Below are positions 47,428-55,374 of a DNA stretch of 64,000 bases, one piece after another. Numbering within the stretch: the stretch's first letter is position 1; the number at the start of each line of letters is the position of its first letter. The DNA is taken from NCBI RefSeq assembly GCF_016938855.1, contig NZ_JAFHAP010000006.1, forward strand, positions 124,001-188,000, given 5' to 3'. The notes under the pieces are model-generated. The model was not told the DNA's origin and did not search any database. It saw only the letters and a list, made by a program, of their open reading frames with translations. Both the position numbers and the translations under genes were made by a program. This DNA is from Polycladomyces zharkentensis (GTDB taxonomy: Bacteria; Bacillota; Bacilli; Thermoactinomycetales; JIR-001).

Positions 47428-47616
47428 TTGACCAACCAGAAGGGGAAGCCCCTGTTGACCAACAGGGAGAGGGAAGTGTTCGAGTTACTGGTCCAAGACA
47501 AGACCACCAAGGACATTGCTCAACAACTGTTTATCAGCGAAAAAACCGTCCGCAATCATATTTCGAACCTCATATGTACCTATTGCAGAAAAGTGTTTAT
47601 GTTCTTCAACAAGTGA
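47428..47616 (+). pseudogene. gerE: gerE, 5' portion, interrupted by the prophage
   Basis: TTG 47428 behind GAGGGGTG starts a LuxR/FixJ-type helix-turn-helix protein nearly identical to B. subtilis GerE: KPLLT.REREVFELLVQDKTTK.IA...LFISEKTVRNHISN. Family GerE continues ~25 residues with AMQKLGV... and the dimerisation helix. Here the frame switches after HISN (codon ending 47568) to unrelated residues (LICTYCRKVFMFFNK) and stops at 47616. So the recognition helix is kept and the last helix is lost. GerE is the final mother-cell regulator of coat genes. Phage genes follow at once, so this is best read as an element-interrupted gene whose 3' part lies beyond the window. Confidence 0.9.
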
Positions 47617-47690
47617 CCTTGAGCGCGATGGTGACACACTATATATGACTTAAGAATGGGGACAAAAATGCGCTTTTCAAAAAGCACAGT

Positions 47691-47716
47691 AAGAAACCAC
47701 CGGCAGGTGGTTTCTT
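47691..47716. terminator. Terminator-like hairpin at the prophage left end
   Basis: AAGAAACCACC / GGTGGTTTCTT, perfect 11-bp stem with 4-nt loop (GGCA), followed by TTAC. It would end transcripts entering from gerE. Confidence 0.65.
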
Positions 47717-48464
47717 TTACGATGCTCCAGAGTGGCTCCAAATTCCGCGAATCGTTGCCGGCCCCCTAAATAAAGCTGAATGCTGTATATGAAAAGAAAT
47801 GAACAAAATCACTTTGCTAAAATATTCGTTAATCGAACATTTTCAATCTCAAAACTCCCATTCGCTAGGTCTTCATTGGTAGTTGCGGCTAGTGCTTCGT
47901 CGGAAAGTCTCAAAAAGGATCGTTTTTGAGACTAAGGTCTACTGTGGTCAGGCATACTGTCAAACAAAAAACGCCATCTCGGTGGGATAAGGTAGTTTGC
48001 GGTGAGGCTCGGTTGTTCTGATAAGAAAGCCGGTATCAGAAGTTAGACGGATTCACGAAAAGTCCCATCAATAACGATTACAAAAGGGAAGTAACCGAGG
48101 AAGAGGGGGATACCAGAGCCGAGTTGGATTTTTTTACCCAGCGTTTTGTAGGGTTTTTCTTTTTGGCGAGTTTTATTTCCAATAATTTACAGTATATAAT
48201 GTGTGAAGAAGCACGCCGACGGGGTGTGGTTCCCACACCAGATTACGCATTACGCAAAACTCCTTCAAGCTTACCATTTGGATATTTTACACATACGAAA
48301 GGATATCTAGTTTGTGTTTACACTGTACGTTGCAATTCCTTAATCACGATTTCCCCAGGTTCATTCCTACTAAAATAATATCTCTTTATAGCTACCTCCT
48401 CTTAACAAATTTATATCATCGCCGTGATTCCCTTTGTAGTCCATCTTTCCCTCCCAAGTGACGG

Positions 48465-48494
48465 ATGACAATTTTATAAGACGTAGGTTATAAT
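48465..48494 (+). promoter_or_regulatory. Promoter of the first prophage gene
   Basis: ATGACA (48465-48470), 18-bp spacer, TATAAT (48489-48494), 60 bp before the start codon of the 89-aa ORF. Confidence 0.55.
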
Positions 48495-48553
48495 GAGAAC
48501 ATACATTCGCATTAATACGAAATTCCTAAAAACACGAAAGGGGGGAGGGTATA

Positions 48554-48823
48554 TTGGGGGAAACAAGAAAAAACCACCCGGCGGCGGGTGGTTCTGTGGA
48601 ACATTATAGAAAGGATATATCCGCACTAAGTCTACTACATATTGATACGTGTGCCAATAGTGAAGATGAAGAAACGCTAGAAGAAACCTTGGAAAGGGCA
48701 GCGCGTTACTTTGGGTTCGGTCCAACAATGGATGCATATAAAGTATGTGTATGGTTACGGGACAACAAGAAATTGACCGATCATGATATTCAAGAAATTG
48801 AACGGGTTATTCGGTATGAGTAG
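48554..48823 (+). CDS. Small phage protein of unknown function (89 aa)
   Basis: TTG 48554 follows a very strong purine-rich site (GGGGGGAGGG). Acidic, helical protein (DEETLEETLERAARYFGFG, LTDHDIQEIERVI). Its 3' end overlaps the convergent repressor gene by 17 bp. A His-Asp-rich N-terminal part and no membrane segment. No family recognised; position next to the repressor suggests a lysogeny or immunity role. Confidence 0.6.
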   Translation: MGETRKNHPAAGGSVEHYRKDISALSLLHIDTCANSEDEETLEETLERAARYFGFGPTMDAYKVCVWLRDNKKLTDHDIQEIERVIRYE

Positions 48824-49199
48824 CCGATTCTTCCCGTTCAATGGCAGCTTGGATAATTCTTTGGATAAGCTTCCGTTCTTCCTCGGTTAGCTCACGCCCA
48901 CCCCAATGGGCCCTTTTTTTGTTTAACACTTCTTTTAAGTCAGCGTATTCGGTTTCACTGGTGTTTTCATTGATTTTTACATTTGGATCATCAATTCGAC
49001 CTAGAAGATAGTCAGTGGTGGTGTGAAGTTCGTCTGCCAGTTTCAGTAGCATCTCATTGGAAGGTGTACTGTATCCATTCTCATAGTTTGAGATCGTTCC
49101 CTTTGTCGTATTTACTCGTCTTGCCAATTCTTCTTGAGAAAGCCCTCGTGCTTTTCTAATAGATCTTAGACGAACCTTTATCATCGACGTCTTTGACAT
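48807..49199 (-). CDS. CI-like phage repressor (XRE family)
   Basis: 130 residues: N-terminal XRE helix-turn-helix (LRSIRKARGLSQEELARRVNTTKGTISNYENGYSTPS) and an acidic C-terminal helix region without a LexA-type protease fold. ATG 49199 follows AAGGGGGG. It faces a divergent Cro-like gene across 180 bp containing palindromic operators. The lack of a self-cleavage domain implies induction by an antirepressor or a separate protease. Confidence 0.88.
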   Translation of the reverse strand: MSKTSMIKVRLRSIRKARGLSQEELARRVNTTKGTISNYENGYSTPSNEMLLKLADELHTTTDYLLGRIDDPNVKINENTSETEYADLKEVLNKKRAHWGGRELTEEERKLIQRIIQAAIEREESATHTE

Positions 49200-49235
49200 T
49201 TTTGTTCCCCCCTTTTGTGGGGCGGTTTGTCCCAA

Positions 49236-49365
49236 TGTACAAGTAAATTGTACACATAATCGGATTTGAATAAAACAATCGTACAAGAAAAACATACAAA
49301 AAGGGTTGACGTACAAGAAACTTGTATGTTACAGTTGGGTTGTGGTTGTTCAAGAAACTTGTACC
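49236..49365. promoter_or_regulatory. CI/Cro operator region and early promoter
   Basis: Four related sites: TGTACAAGTAAATTGTACA (49236-49254), GTACAAGAAAAACATAC (49281-49297), GTACAAGAAACTTGTATG (49311-49328) and TCAAGAAACTTGTACC (49350-49365). The best fits TACAAG-N3-CTTGTA. The third lies in the 17-bp spacer of a promoter for the Cro-like gene (TTGACG 49306-49311, TTACAG 49329-49334). Confidence 0.8.
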
Positions 49366-49379
49366 GAGAGGTGAAGCTG

Positions 49380-49667
49380 ATGAAAAACATTGCTCTAAGA
49401 TCAGCACGTCTTGAAAAGGGATTGACTCAAGACGAATTAGCCAAAATGCTTGGATACAAGGGAAGACAGTCGATTTCAAACTGGGAAAACGGTTATGTAG
49501 AACCACCACTAAAAGTCGCAATCAAAGTGTCAAAAATCCTTGGAAAAGATCTAGAGTATCTTTTTTCATGCTACAAAGTACAAGAAACTCATACAAATAA
49601 TGTGACTCAGGATGAATCCCTCGATAGTGGTCCCGTACAACTGTCCAACGTGCATAGCATACCTTGA
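49380..49667 (+). CDS. Cro-like phage regulator (XRE family)
   Basis: 95 residues: XRE helix-turn-helix (LRSARLEKGLTQDELAKMLGYKGRQSISNWENGYVEPP) then a short polar tail. ATG 49380 follows GAGAGGTGAAGC; extension to 49266 would run through the operators and is rejected. First gene of the early rightward operon. A further TACAAG half-site lies within its 3' end (~49577). Confidence 0.85.
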   Translation: MKNIALRSARLEKGLTQDELAKMLGYKGRQSISNWENGYVEPPLKVAIKVSKILGKDLEYLFSCYKVQETHTNNVTQDESLDSGPVQLSNVHSIP

Positions 49668-49677
49668 GGTGGTCTAT

Positions 49678-49812
49678 ATGCCATCGACTAAGCGGGCCAT
49701 CCTCCGGATCGGCAAGGAGACATACGGGACGAAAAAGCTGGAGGAAGCATTCCGCGAAGCGCTCGCACCTTACTTCTCCGAAGCCGAGAAGGAGAATGAG
49801 TCCAAGAACTAA
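49678..49812 (+). CDS. Small phage protein (44 aa)
   Basis: ATG 49678 follows TTGAGGTGG. Basic start then amphipathic helix (TKKLEEAFREALAPYFSEAEKE). It follows the Cro-like gene by 10 bp, same operon. No family recognised. Confidence 0.55.
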   Translation: MPSTKRAILRIGKETYGTKKLEEAFREALAPYFSEAEKENESKN

Positions 49813-49965
49813 CACGGGCATCACCTGCGAGGCGGGTTGGTTCCCGCCTGGAGGAAAGACAAGCCCGAAGTGGGACAAGTAGTACTCATTTTATCCATTA
49901 GAACCGTACCACAAAAGTCAGTGACACAGAACAATGTGAATGTCACAAGGAGGCGACATGATGAC

Positions 49966-50481
49966 ATGAGTGTGGGGATTGTCCAGAGAGAAGCCAGAAT
50001 GGGAGCGGGAGTGACACAAAAAGAGCTCGGACGAAGACTGCATCTAAGTCGATCGATGATTGCAGAGATCGAAGCTGGAAGGAAGCGATTACCACGGGAT
50101 GTTGCTAAAAAAGCGGTTGAGACCCTCAACTGTGGATTCTACGCCTTGGAGGTTGCAGCGGAACTCACCGGGATAGGTATCGGAAAGTTGGACGGCGACA
50201 GTATCGACCTACATCGATCCGCATTAAAGGAAAAGTCTTTGGAAGAGCTTCAGGAAGCAATATCCCAAATCTCCGCAACCAGCTTGTCAAGAAAACCCGA
50301 CCGTTTGGACCAAATGGCCCGCAACGAGATTTCCAAAGTTATTGAGGAGTCAATGGATGCGGTGGTGGTGTTGATGAACTTCATCGCTTCCATCTGTCAG
50401 GAGTACGGCTTTAGCTGGAATGATGTGTGGCAAAAAGAACGCCGAAAGCTGGAGGCGAAGGGCTACAAAAAAGCCCGCTGA
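49966..50481 (+). CDS. Phage XRE-family regulator with long C-terminal domain
   Basis: 171 residues: helix-turn-helix at ~5-55 (ARMGAGVTQKELGRRLHLSRSMIAEIEAGRKRLP) and a helical C-terminal half (QMARNEISKVIEESMDAVVVLMNF). AGGAGG is at 49948-49953; ATG 49966 is 12 nt on, and the neighbouring GTG 49972 is possible. The third XRE regulator in 1.7 kb. It may control early genes or act as an antirepressor. Confidence 0.8.
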   Translation: MSVGIVQREARMGAGVTQKELGRRLHLSRSMIAEIEAGRKRLPRDVAKKAVETLNCGFYALEVAAELTGIGIGKLDGDSIDLHRSALKEKSLEELQEAISQISATSLSRKPDRLDQMARNEISKVIEESMDAVVVLMNFIASICQEYGFSWNDVWQKERRKLEAKGYKKAR

Positions 50482-50493
50482 GGAGGTGAAACG

Positions 50494-50607
50494 ATGAAGG
50501 TCAAGGTTGGTGACTGGCTTAAAAAACCGTTGTTAAGCCGATGGATTATCCTTCTTAACTGTGCAGCGGTGCAAAAGCATCAGAGACAAATAAAAAAAGC
50601 CCATTAA
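50494..50607 (+). CDS. Small basic phage protein (37 aa)
   Basis: GAGGAGGTGA then ATG 50494; 37 residues, Lys/Arg-rich at both ends around a short hydrophobic stretch (WIILLNCAAV). Directly after the XRE regulator (12-bp gap). The ribosome site is the main support. Confidence 0.5.
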   Translation: MKVKVGDWLKKPLLSRWIILLNCAAVQKHQRQIKKAH

Positions 50608-50678
50608 TAGGGCCAAATCACTCACTACCCTCAGCTTACCAGATCGGGAGGCTGAGGGCAACCAGGAGGATACCAAAA

Positions 50679-51044
50679 GTGAAACCATACCATAAGCGAT
50701 TGGCGGAGCTTTACGCCAAATACAAACAAGGTCACTGGTTGTCAGTAATGGAGATCCGGGATTGGAAGGAATCACTTGATGCTATTTACCACCAGTCCCC
50801 TAAAAGCTTCGAGTTTGAACAGCGACTCGCCGACGTTTGGAAGGTGATTAAGGATAATGGGCAAATGACCGGGAACATCATGACCGCTCTACGGAAAGCA
50901 CTGGATGACAATCTGGACCACTGTTTCCGGATGAGTATGTTGGGTGAGATATCCTTTATCGCCTATGAGATGCAAGATATCGACTGGCAACACGAGATCT
51001 GTACGAAGATCGACAAAACCCTGGGAGGAACGATCCCATCATGA
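50679..51044 (+). CDS. Phage protein, 121 aa (DUF7667-like?)
   Basis: GTG 50679 behind AGGAGG (50664-50669). Helical protein with Trp/Cys-rich blocks (LDDNLDHCFRMSMLGEISFIAYEM, DIDWQHEICTKID) reminiscent of a small family common in Bacillales phages. Function unknown; early operon position suggests DNA metabolism or host takeover. Confidence 0.7.
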   Translation: MKPYHKRLAELYAKYKQGHWLSVMEIRDWKESLDAIYHQSPKSFEFEQRLADVWKVIKDNGQMTGNIMTALRKALDDNLDHCFRMSMLGEISFIAYEMQDIDWQHEICTKIDKTLGGTIPS

Positions 51045-51295
51045 TGGTGGATGTGATAAAGGTTCTTGACCACGAAAAAAGTCGGGACACCTTGTCATAC
51101 AGTCACCGAGCAACGGTGGAGATGAAAAATCCAGTGAATCTGGCTGATCCGCAGGCAGTTTCTCGCTTTGCGTTTGAGACGGCGATCCGGGTGCATTATC
51201 ATCCTGCCGGCTACGGGATGTGGCACGTGGGTGTAAAACAAGTTGCCGATGGGTTGTATGAGGTCAGTTGGTGTTCAATGACATCCTGCGATTAA
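51041..51295 (+). CDS. Small phage protein (84 aa)
   Basis: ATG 51041 overlaps the previous stop by 4 bp; GGGAGGAA lies 10 nt upstream. Residues 40-75 (AFETAIRVHYHPAGYGMWHVGVKQV) suggest a small beta-rich fold. Unknown function. Confidence 0.6.
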   Translation: MMVDVIKVLDHEKSRDTLSYSHRATVEMKNPVNLADPQAVSRFAFETAIRVHYHPAGYGMWHVGVKQVADGLYEVSWCSMTSCD

Positions 51296-51305
51296 GGGGT
51301 GACCA

Positions 51306-52133
51306 ATGATGAAAATCACTGATAGCATTGCAAACATCTCCATGGCACTCAGTAAGTTTCAGGCTGCCGTAACCAATCCAAAAAAAGAATCGGTGAACCC
51401 TCATTTCAAATCCAAGTATGCCGATCTTGACTCCATTATCAACGCCATTCGGCCGGCATTGAATGAGTGTGATCTAGCGTTTATACAAAACCCCGTCAAA
51501 GATGAAAACGGAATAGGCGTCTATACAATCCTCCTTCACAAATCAGGCGAGTACATTCAATTCGATCCGGTATATATCCCGATCAAAGCGGAGACACCCC
51601 ACCAAGTAGGAGCCGCGATGACATACGCCCGCCGTTACTCATTGGGTGCAGCTCTCGGGATCGCCACAGATGAAGACGATGATGCAAACTCTATCCAACC
51701 GATGACCGGAAGAGAGACGACTCAACAAGCGAAACGGCCAGTCAGACAGGAAACGAAAGGTCACCAGGCTGGACAACGAGCGGAACGGAACCTGAATCAG
51801 TGGAAGCAGTTGGCCAAGGCCAATGAACACACCCAATCGGAAGACAGCGAACGTAAACGGTTTTTCGCCATATGCGCCAAGAAGAAAATCACTGAAAAGG
51901 CACAAAAGGCTTTAGTCTTCGGTTTCACTGGAAAAGAGAGCCGGAAAGATGTCACGAACGAGGAGTTTAAGGTGATCTCTGATTTCTTAGAAAAAGCCAC
52001 AAGGCAAGAGATCGAAAAAGCGATCAATGAAGCGATTGAGTCAGTAAAGAGACAAAACACTCCAGACATGAGTGGTATCTCCGATGAAGAGATCATGAAT
52101 CTTTTGGGTGATCCTGATAAACAAGCGGTATAA
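51306..52133 (+). CDS. ERF-family single-strand annealing recombinase
   Basis: 275 residues. The N-terminal ERF domain is clear: ISMALSKFQAAVTNPKKESVNPHFKSKYADLDSI, IRPALNECDLAFIQNP and QVGAAMTYARRYSLGAALGIATDEDDDAN. The C-terminal part (~150-275) is charged and variable. ERF proteins promote annealing for phage recombination-dependent replication. GGGGTGA precedes the double ATG. The RusA resolvase downstream completes a phage recombination pathway. Confidence 0.92.
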   Translation: MMKITDSIANISMALSKFQAAVTNPKKESVNPHFKSKYADLDSIINAIRPALNECDLAFIQNPVKDENGIGVYTILLHKSGEYIQFDPVYIPIKAETPHQVGAAMTYARRYSLGAALGIATDEDDDANSIQPMTGRETTQQAKRPVRQETKGHQAGQRAERNLNQWKQLAKANEHTQSEDSERKRFFAICAKKKITEKAQKALVFGFTGKESRKDVTNEEFKVISDFLEKATRQEIEKAINEAIESVKRQNTPDMSGISDEEIMNLLGDPDKQAV

Positions 52134-52150
52134 CAGGAGGATGATTTCCG

Positions 52151-52342
52151 ATGGCATTGGAGGCAAAACGGTTGCAGAAATTGTGGCCGATTAAGGAACG
52201 GATCGACTTCCACCTGGATGATCTGGAGAACGATTTGCGTGGGTTGAACCAAGCAATTGAGTTGGGGCACTACGAAGCTGTTCGGCAGATTGCGAACGAT
52301 ATGAGCTGGACCATTGAGAAACTGAGAGAGCTGAATGGATAA
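52151..52342 (+). CDS. Small phage protein (63 aa)
   Basis: CAGGAGGATG precedes ATG 52151. Acidic helical protein (IDFHLDDLENDLRGLNQAIEL). It follows the ERF gene by 17 bp. No family recognised. Confidence 0.6.
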   Translation: MALEAKRLQKLWPIKERIDFHLDDLENDLRGLNQAIELGHYEAVRQIANDMSWTIEKLRELNG

Positions 52343-52414
52343 AGGCACTCCGGGCCAGACAAAAAACATCTCTCTGGGAACTGGCAGAACTCACTCTTGA
52401 ATGAGGTGATAACG

Positions 52415-52609
52415 ATGGCGGTATATCAAGCGGAGTATTTCTTTGAAGGCAATTATGGCATGGACTATTTGAATCATGGTGATTTGGTGCAACTTCCAAA
52501 CGGAACACGGTTCCGTGTTCTTTGGACCAAGAAGCACGGCAAAGAGTTAGTTTACAACACCGATACCTTAGGTCTGATCTACGCACGTGAATTGAAACGA
52601 ATTGGCTAA
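52415..52609 (+). CDS. Small phage protein (64 aa)
   Basis: GAGGTGA precedes ATG 52415; upstream codons from 52397 lie in the ribosome site. Aromatic-rich beta-type protein (YFFEGNYGMDYLNHGDLVQL, GTRFRVLW). A hairpin GGGCGG / CCGCCC follows at 52611-52628. Function unknown. Confidence 0.6.
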   Translation: MAVYQAEYFFEGNYGMDYLNHGDLVQLPNGTRFRVLWTKKHGKELVYNTDTLGLIYARELKRIG

Positions 52610-52656
52610 CGGGCGGCCACTGCCGCCCATCCAAACCAACAGGGGAGTGATTGAAT

Positions 52657-53595
52657 ATGGCAAGACGCCGGATGGTTGACCCAAATTTTTGGGAGTCCGA
52701 GGATGTAGCCGCATTGACCCATCGCCAACGGTTGCTGTTGATTGGCCTTTTTTCTAATGCTGATGACCACGGGCGTGGTCGTGCCCATCCCTCCTATGTT
52801 CGGTCGAAGGTATTTCCCTATGATGACATCACTTTACGGGAGATCCAGCAAGACCTTGATTGTATTGCTCAACGAATCAATATTCGTTTCTACACCGTAA
52901 ATGAAAGCCGCTATTACGCCTTCATGAACTGGGATAAATGGCAGACCGTCCAGAAACCGCAACCCAGTAAGATTCCGGAGCCACCAACTGAAGTAGTCCA
53001 AGAGATTAAACAAGATGAGACCGAGGGCGTACCAGAACCAGAACCTTTTGAGAATCATTCCGGAACGAGTCTGGAACAAGTCGAGAATGATTCCGGAATG
53101 GGTCAAGAATCATTCCGGAACGATTCTCTCCTAAAAGAAAAGAAAGGAAAAGAAGTAGTAGTAGTAAACGCTGCTGCTACTGACGGTGATGATTGGTTCG
53201 AGAATGATTACTCCCCTGAACAACAGGAAGATATCAAGAGAGTGTCCGATCACTGGAGAAAGAAACGGGCGATCCTTCACATCTCTCCTGATGATCTTAC
53301 CGCCATTGAGGACTTGGTGGTAAGGGAAAAGGTTCCGGCTGACGAGATCATCCAGGGTATTGATCGGATCTTTGATGAGTTTGCCAAGCGAAAGAAATAC
53401 CGTGGTCAGAAGATCAACACTTTCCGGTATTGTGTACCAGCGATTCTGGAGGGCTTTGATCGTAAGCAGGCGGGGGCTAATGTCCGACCATTCCGCAATG
53501 CGTATCCTGAGCCGGCACGGCCTAATGTGATTGATGAAGGTGCGGTGGCTAAATACCGGGCGATCCTTGACAAGCAGAAAAAACAACGCGCTTAG
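52657..53595 (+). CDS. Phage replication initiator (DnaD/helicase-loader type)
   Basis: 312 residues. Residues 1-95 (RRMVDPNFWESEDVAALTHRQRLLLIGLFSNADDHGRGRA) resemble winged-helix start domains of phage replication proteins. A low-complexity Glu/Pro/Ser linker follows (~105-165), then a helical C-terminal domain (~180-270) like DnaD-type primosome proteins. It immediately precedes DnaB, the classic initiator-helicase pair. The linker DNA contains direct repeats that may be the phage origin. AGGGGAGTGA precedes ATG 52657. Confidence 0.8.
   Translation: MARRRMVDPNFWESEDVAALTHRQRLLLIGLFSNADDHGRGRAHPSYVRSKVFPYDDITLREIQQDLDCIAQRINIRFYTVNESRYYAFMNWDKWQTVQKPQPSKIPEPPTEVVQEIKQDETEGVPEPEPFENHSGTSLEQVENDSGMGQESFRNDSLLKEKKGKEVVVVNAAATDGDDWFENDYSPEQQEDIKRVSDHWRKKRAILHISPDDLTAIEDLVVREKVPADEIIQGIDRIFDEFAKRKKYRGQKINTFRYCVPAILEGFDRKQAGANVRPFRNAYPEPARPNVIDEGAVAKYRAILDKQKKQRA
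53051..53123 (+). other. Iterons inside the initiator gene: candidate phage replication origin
   Basis: Three copies of AGAATSATTCCGGAAYG at 53051-53068, 53084-53100 and 53106-53123, each with palindromic core TTCCGGAA. The third extends to a near-perfect 22-bp palindrome (AGAATC...GATTCT). An A/G-rich tract follows (53130-53165). Iterons within the initiator gene followed by A-rich DNA recall the lambda O origin. Confidence 0.6.
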
Positions 53596-53609
53596 TGGGA
53601 GGGGCCACA

Positions 53610-54926
53610 GTGGAGGAGTTCGTGCCTTACGATGCCCGTTTGGAGCAGGAAATTATCGGGTGCATGATCTACGAGCCCACTTGTGTAGCGGATGTAATCG
53701 AAATGGTCAAACCACAGCACTTTTATATCCAGAAACACCGGGTACTTTGTCAGGAGATCTATCGATTATGGCAGCAGGATGAGAGCTTGGTCAATCTCAC
53801 AGAGTTGGCTCCTTTCCTGCAGAAAGAGGGCATCAAAGTCAGCGATGTGGTAGCCATGGTTGATCTGGTGACCTCAACCAGGACTGTACGTCATCATGCT
53901 GAGCGCTTGAAGCTGATTGCCTCACTTCGGGCAGCCACGGAATTGGGCCGGGAGATGGCATCCAACGTACACCTTCGGGATCGGACAGAGATCCGGGAGA
54001 CGCTCAACCGGTTTGAGCAGCGCCTTTCGCAAATCACGGAATCATCGACGAATATGCAGACGATGACCTGTATCAACGATGCCCTATTGCGGTTTAACGA
54101 TTGGTTTGAACGCGTATGCGATCGAGGTGCAGGTGTAACGGGTATACCGACCGGATTTGATGACCTGGATGCTATCACGGCCGGATACCAGAAGCAGGAC
54201 CTGATCATTTTGGCTGCTCGGCCATCCATGGGGAAAACAGCCTTTGCTCTTGCCTCCGCTATTCATATGGGCCAGAAAGTACCAGAACCCATCCTGTTCT
54301 TCGAGCTGGAGATGAAAGAAGAGGATTTGATCAAGCGAATGATCGCAAACAAGGGTATGGTCGACATTCACCGGATCACGATGGGGGACGTGGATGAGGA
54401 ATTGCTGGAGAAGGTCACCTTTGCCCAATCGGAGCTGTCCAAGTTGAATCTGGTGCTGGATACACAACCTAGCATCACGATCCAGGAGATGAAGGCCAAG
54501 GCACGGCGGTTGAAACGGGAACAGGGTCTTTCCTGTGTCATCGTGGACTATATTGGCCTAATCCCTGGGGAACGCGGAATGTCTCGATATGAGACGGTGT
54601 CCGAGAACACGCGGCAACTGAAAAACATGGCCCGGGAGTTGAATGTTCCAGTAATTGCTCTTGCGCAATTGTCGCGTGGGGTGGAACAACGGCAGGACAA
54701 GCGACCGATGCTCTCTGATCTCAGGGAGTCTGGAGAGATCGAACAGACGGCGGATTTGGTGATGTTCCTGTACCGGGACGATTACTATCATGCGGAATCT
54801 GAGAAGAAAAACGTTGCGGAAGTCATTGTGGCCAAGCATCGCAACGGGCCGACGGGCAAGGTGGAAATGTTGTTCCTGAAGGAATACGGGCAGTTTTTAC
54901 CGCTCACATGGAGGGATGAACGGTGA
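53610..54926 (+). CDS. Replicative DNA helicase, DnaB type
   Basis: 438 residues: DnaB N-terminal domain (~1-105, YDARLEQEIIGCMIYEP) and RecA-like domain with Walker A ARPSMGKTA, Walker B VIVDYIGLI, and the DnaB signature LSRGVEQRQDKRPMLSDLRESGEIEQTADLV. GTG 53610 follows GGGAGGGG; an in-frame start at 53595 overlaps the previous stop. It unwinds phage DNA and is loaded by the preceding protein. The chromosome's own dnaB is elsewhere. Confidence 0.94.
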   Translation: MEEFVPYDARLEQEIIGCMIYEPTCVADVIEMVKPQHFYIQKHRVLCQEIYRLWQQDESLVNLTELAPFLQKEGIKVSDVVAMVDLVTSTRTVRHHAERLKLIASLRAATELGREMASNVHLRDRTEIRETLNRFEQRLSQITESSTNMQTMTCINDALLRFNDWFERVCDRGAGVTGIPTGFDDLDAITAGYQKQDLIILAARPSMGKTAFALASAIHMGQKVPEPILFFELEMKEEDLIKRMIANKGMVDIHRITMGDVDEELLEKVTFAQSELSKLNLVLDTQPSITIQEMKAKARRLKREQGLSCVIVDYIGLIPGERGMSRYETVSENTRQLKNMARELNVPVIALAQLSRGVEQRQDKRPMLSDLRESGEIEQTADLVMFLYRDDYYHAESEKKNVAEVIVAKHRNGPTGKVEMLFLKEYGQFLPLTWRDER

Positions 54927-55087
54927 GAAACCGCTGGCACGTCTATGAGTTTATGAAGGCCGTCACCTTGGAAACCGGCAAGCCACCGCGCTGGGAGGAC
55001 GTATTCGCGGCTTTCCCAGATGTATCCCGTGAGGAGATCGGCGAGGGAGTAGCCGAGTTTGAGGCGGTGATGACATGGGGGATGTAG
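54923..55087 (+). CDS. Small phage protein (54 aa)
   Basis: GTG 54923 overlaps the helicase stop by 4 bp (GTGA). It encodes RNRWHVYEFMKAVTLETGK then PPRWEDVFAAFPDV, and its stop overlaps the next gene's start by 13 bp. The tight overlaps on both sides are strong evidence of a gene despite its size. No family recognised. Confidence 0.65.
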   Translation: MRNRWHVYEFMKAVTLETGKPPRWEDVFAAFPDVSREEIGEGVAEFEAVMTWGM

Positions 55088-55374
55088 TCAAGGTTAAGAA
55101 GTGGGCATATGATCCGGAAGTCTTGATCGAACGGATGCATATGACCAGGAGGCGCCGGAAAGTATACGTTGCCCTGGAGGATCTGGACCTCATTTTTGAT
55201 GAGCGGGATTTACCAGAGATTATCCGGATGTGGGAGGACGGTTTAGCTCTGACTGACATTGCACGTTCATTCAAGAGGGATCCCGATGAGATTACATGCC
55301 TGATCATGAGTCTTGCGAGAGAGAATCGAATCCGCCCACGAATTGTCGGGGCATATGGGAGGCGGAGAAGATGA
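55075..55374 (+). CDS. Phage protein with HTH-like C-terminal half (99 aa)
   Basis: ATG 55075. Residues ~55-90 (LPEIIRMWEDGLALTDIARSFKRDPDEITCLIMSLARENRI) have the spacing of a helix-turn-helix. Overlaps neighbours on both sides (13 bp and ATGA). A small phage regulator or DNA-binding accessory protein is inferred. Confidence 0.7.
   Translation: MGDVVKVKKWAYDPEVLIERMHMTRRRRKVYVALEDLDLIFDERDLPEIIRMWEDGLALTDIARSFKRDPDEITCLIMSLARENRIRPRIVGAYGRRRR

Larger units (their letters stand above)
47617..48553. other. Gene-poor left end of the prophage with three strong hairpins
   Basis: No supported gene. It holds a hairpin AAGAAACCACC / GGTGGTTTCTT at 47691-47716 (terminator-like), AGTCTCAAAAA / TTTTTGAGACT at 47906-47933, and TTCTGATA / TATCAGAA at 48016-48041. 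The last is nested between GGCTCGG and CCGAGG (GCTCGG ~48007, CCGAGG ~48096), suggesting a folded RNA or recombination site. TATAAT at 48195 has no clear gene behind it. An 84-codon frame from 48124 has no ribosome site and is not believed. Confidence 0.5.

Noticed and set aside
48124-48378. 84-codon ORF at the prophage left end
   Set aside because: TTG start without ribosome site, mixed composition, and it crosses a TATAAT box and a GGTGTGG/CCACACC hairpin; a shorter version from ATG 48199 has no ribosome site either.
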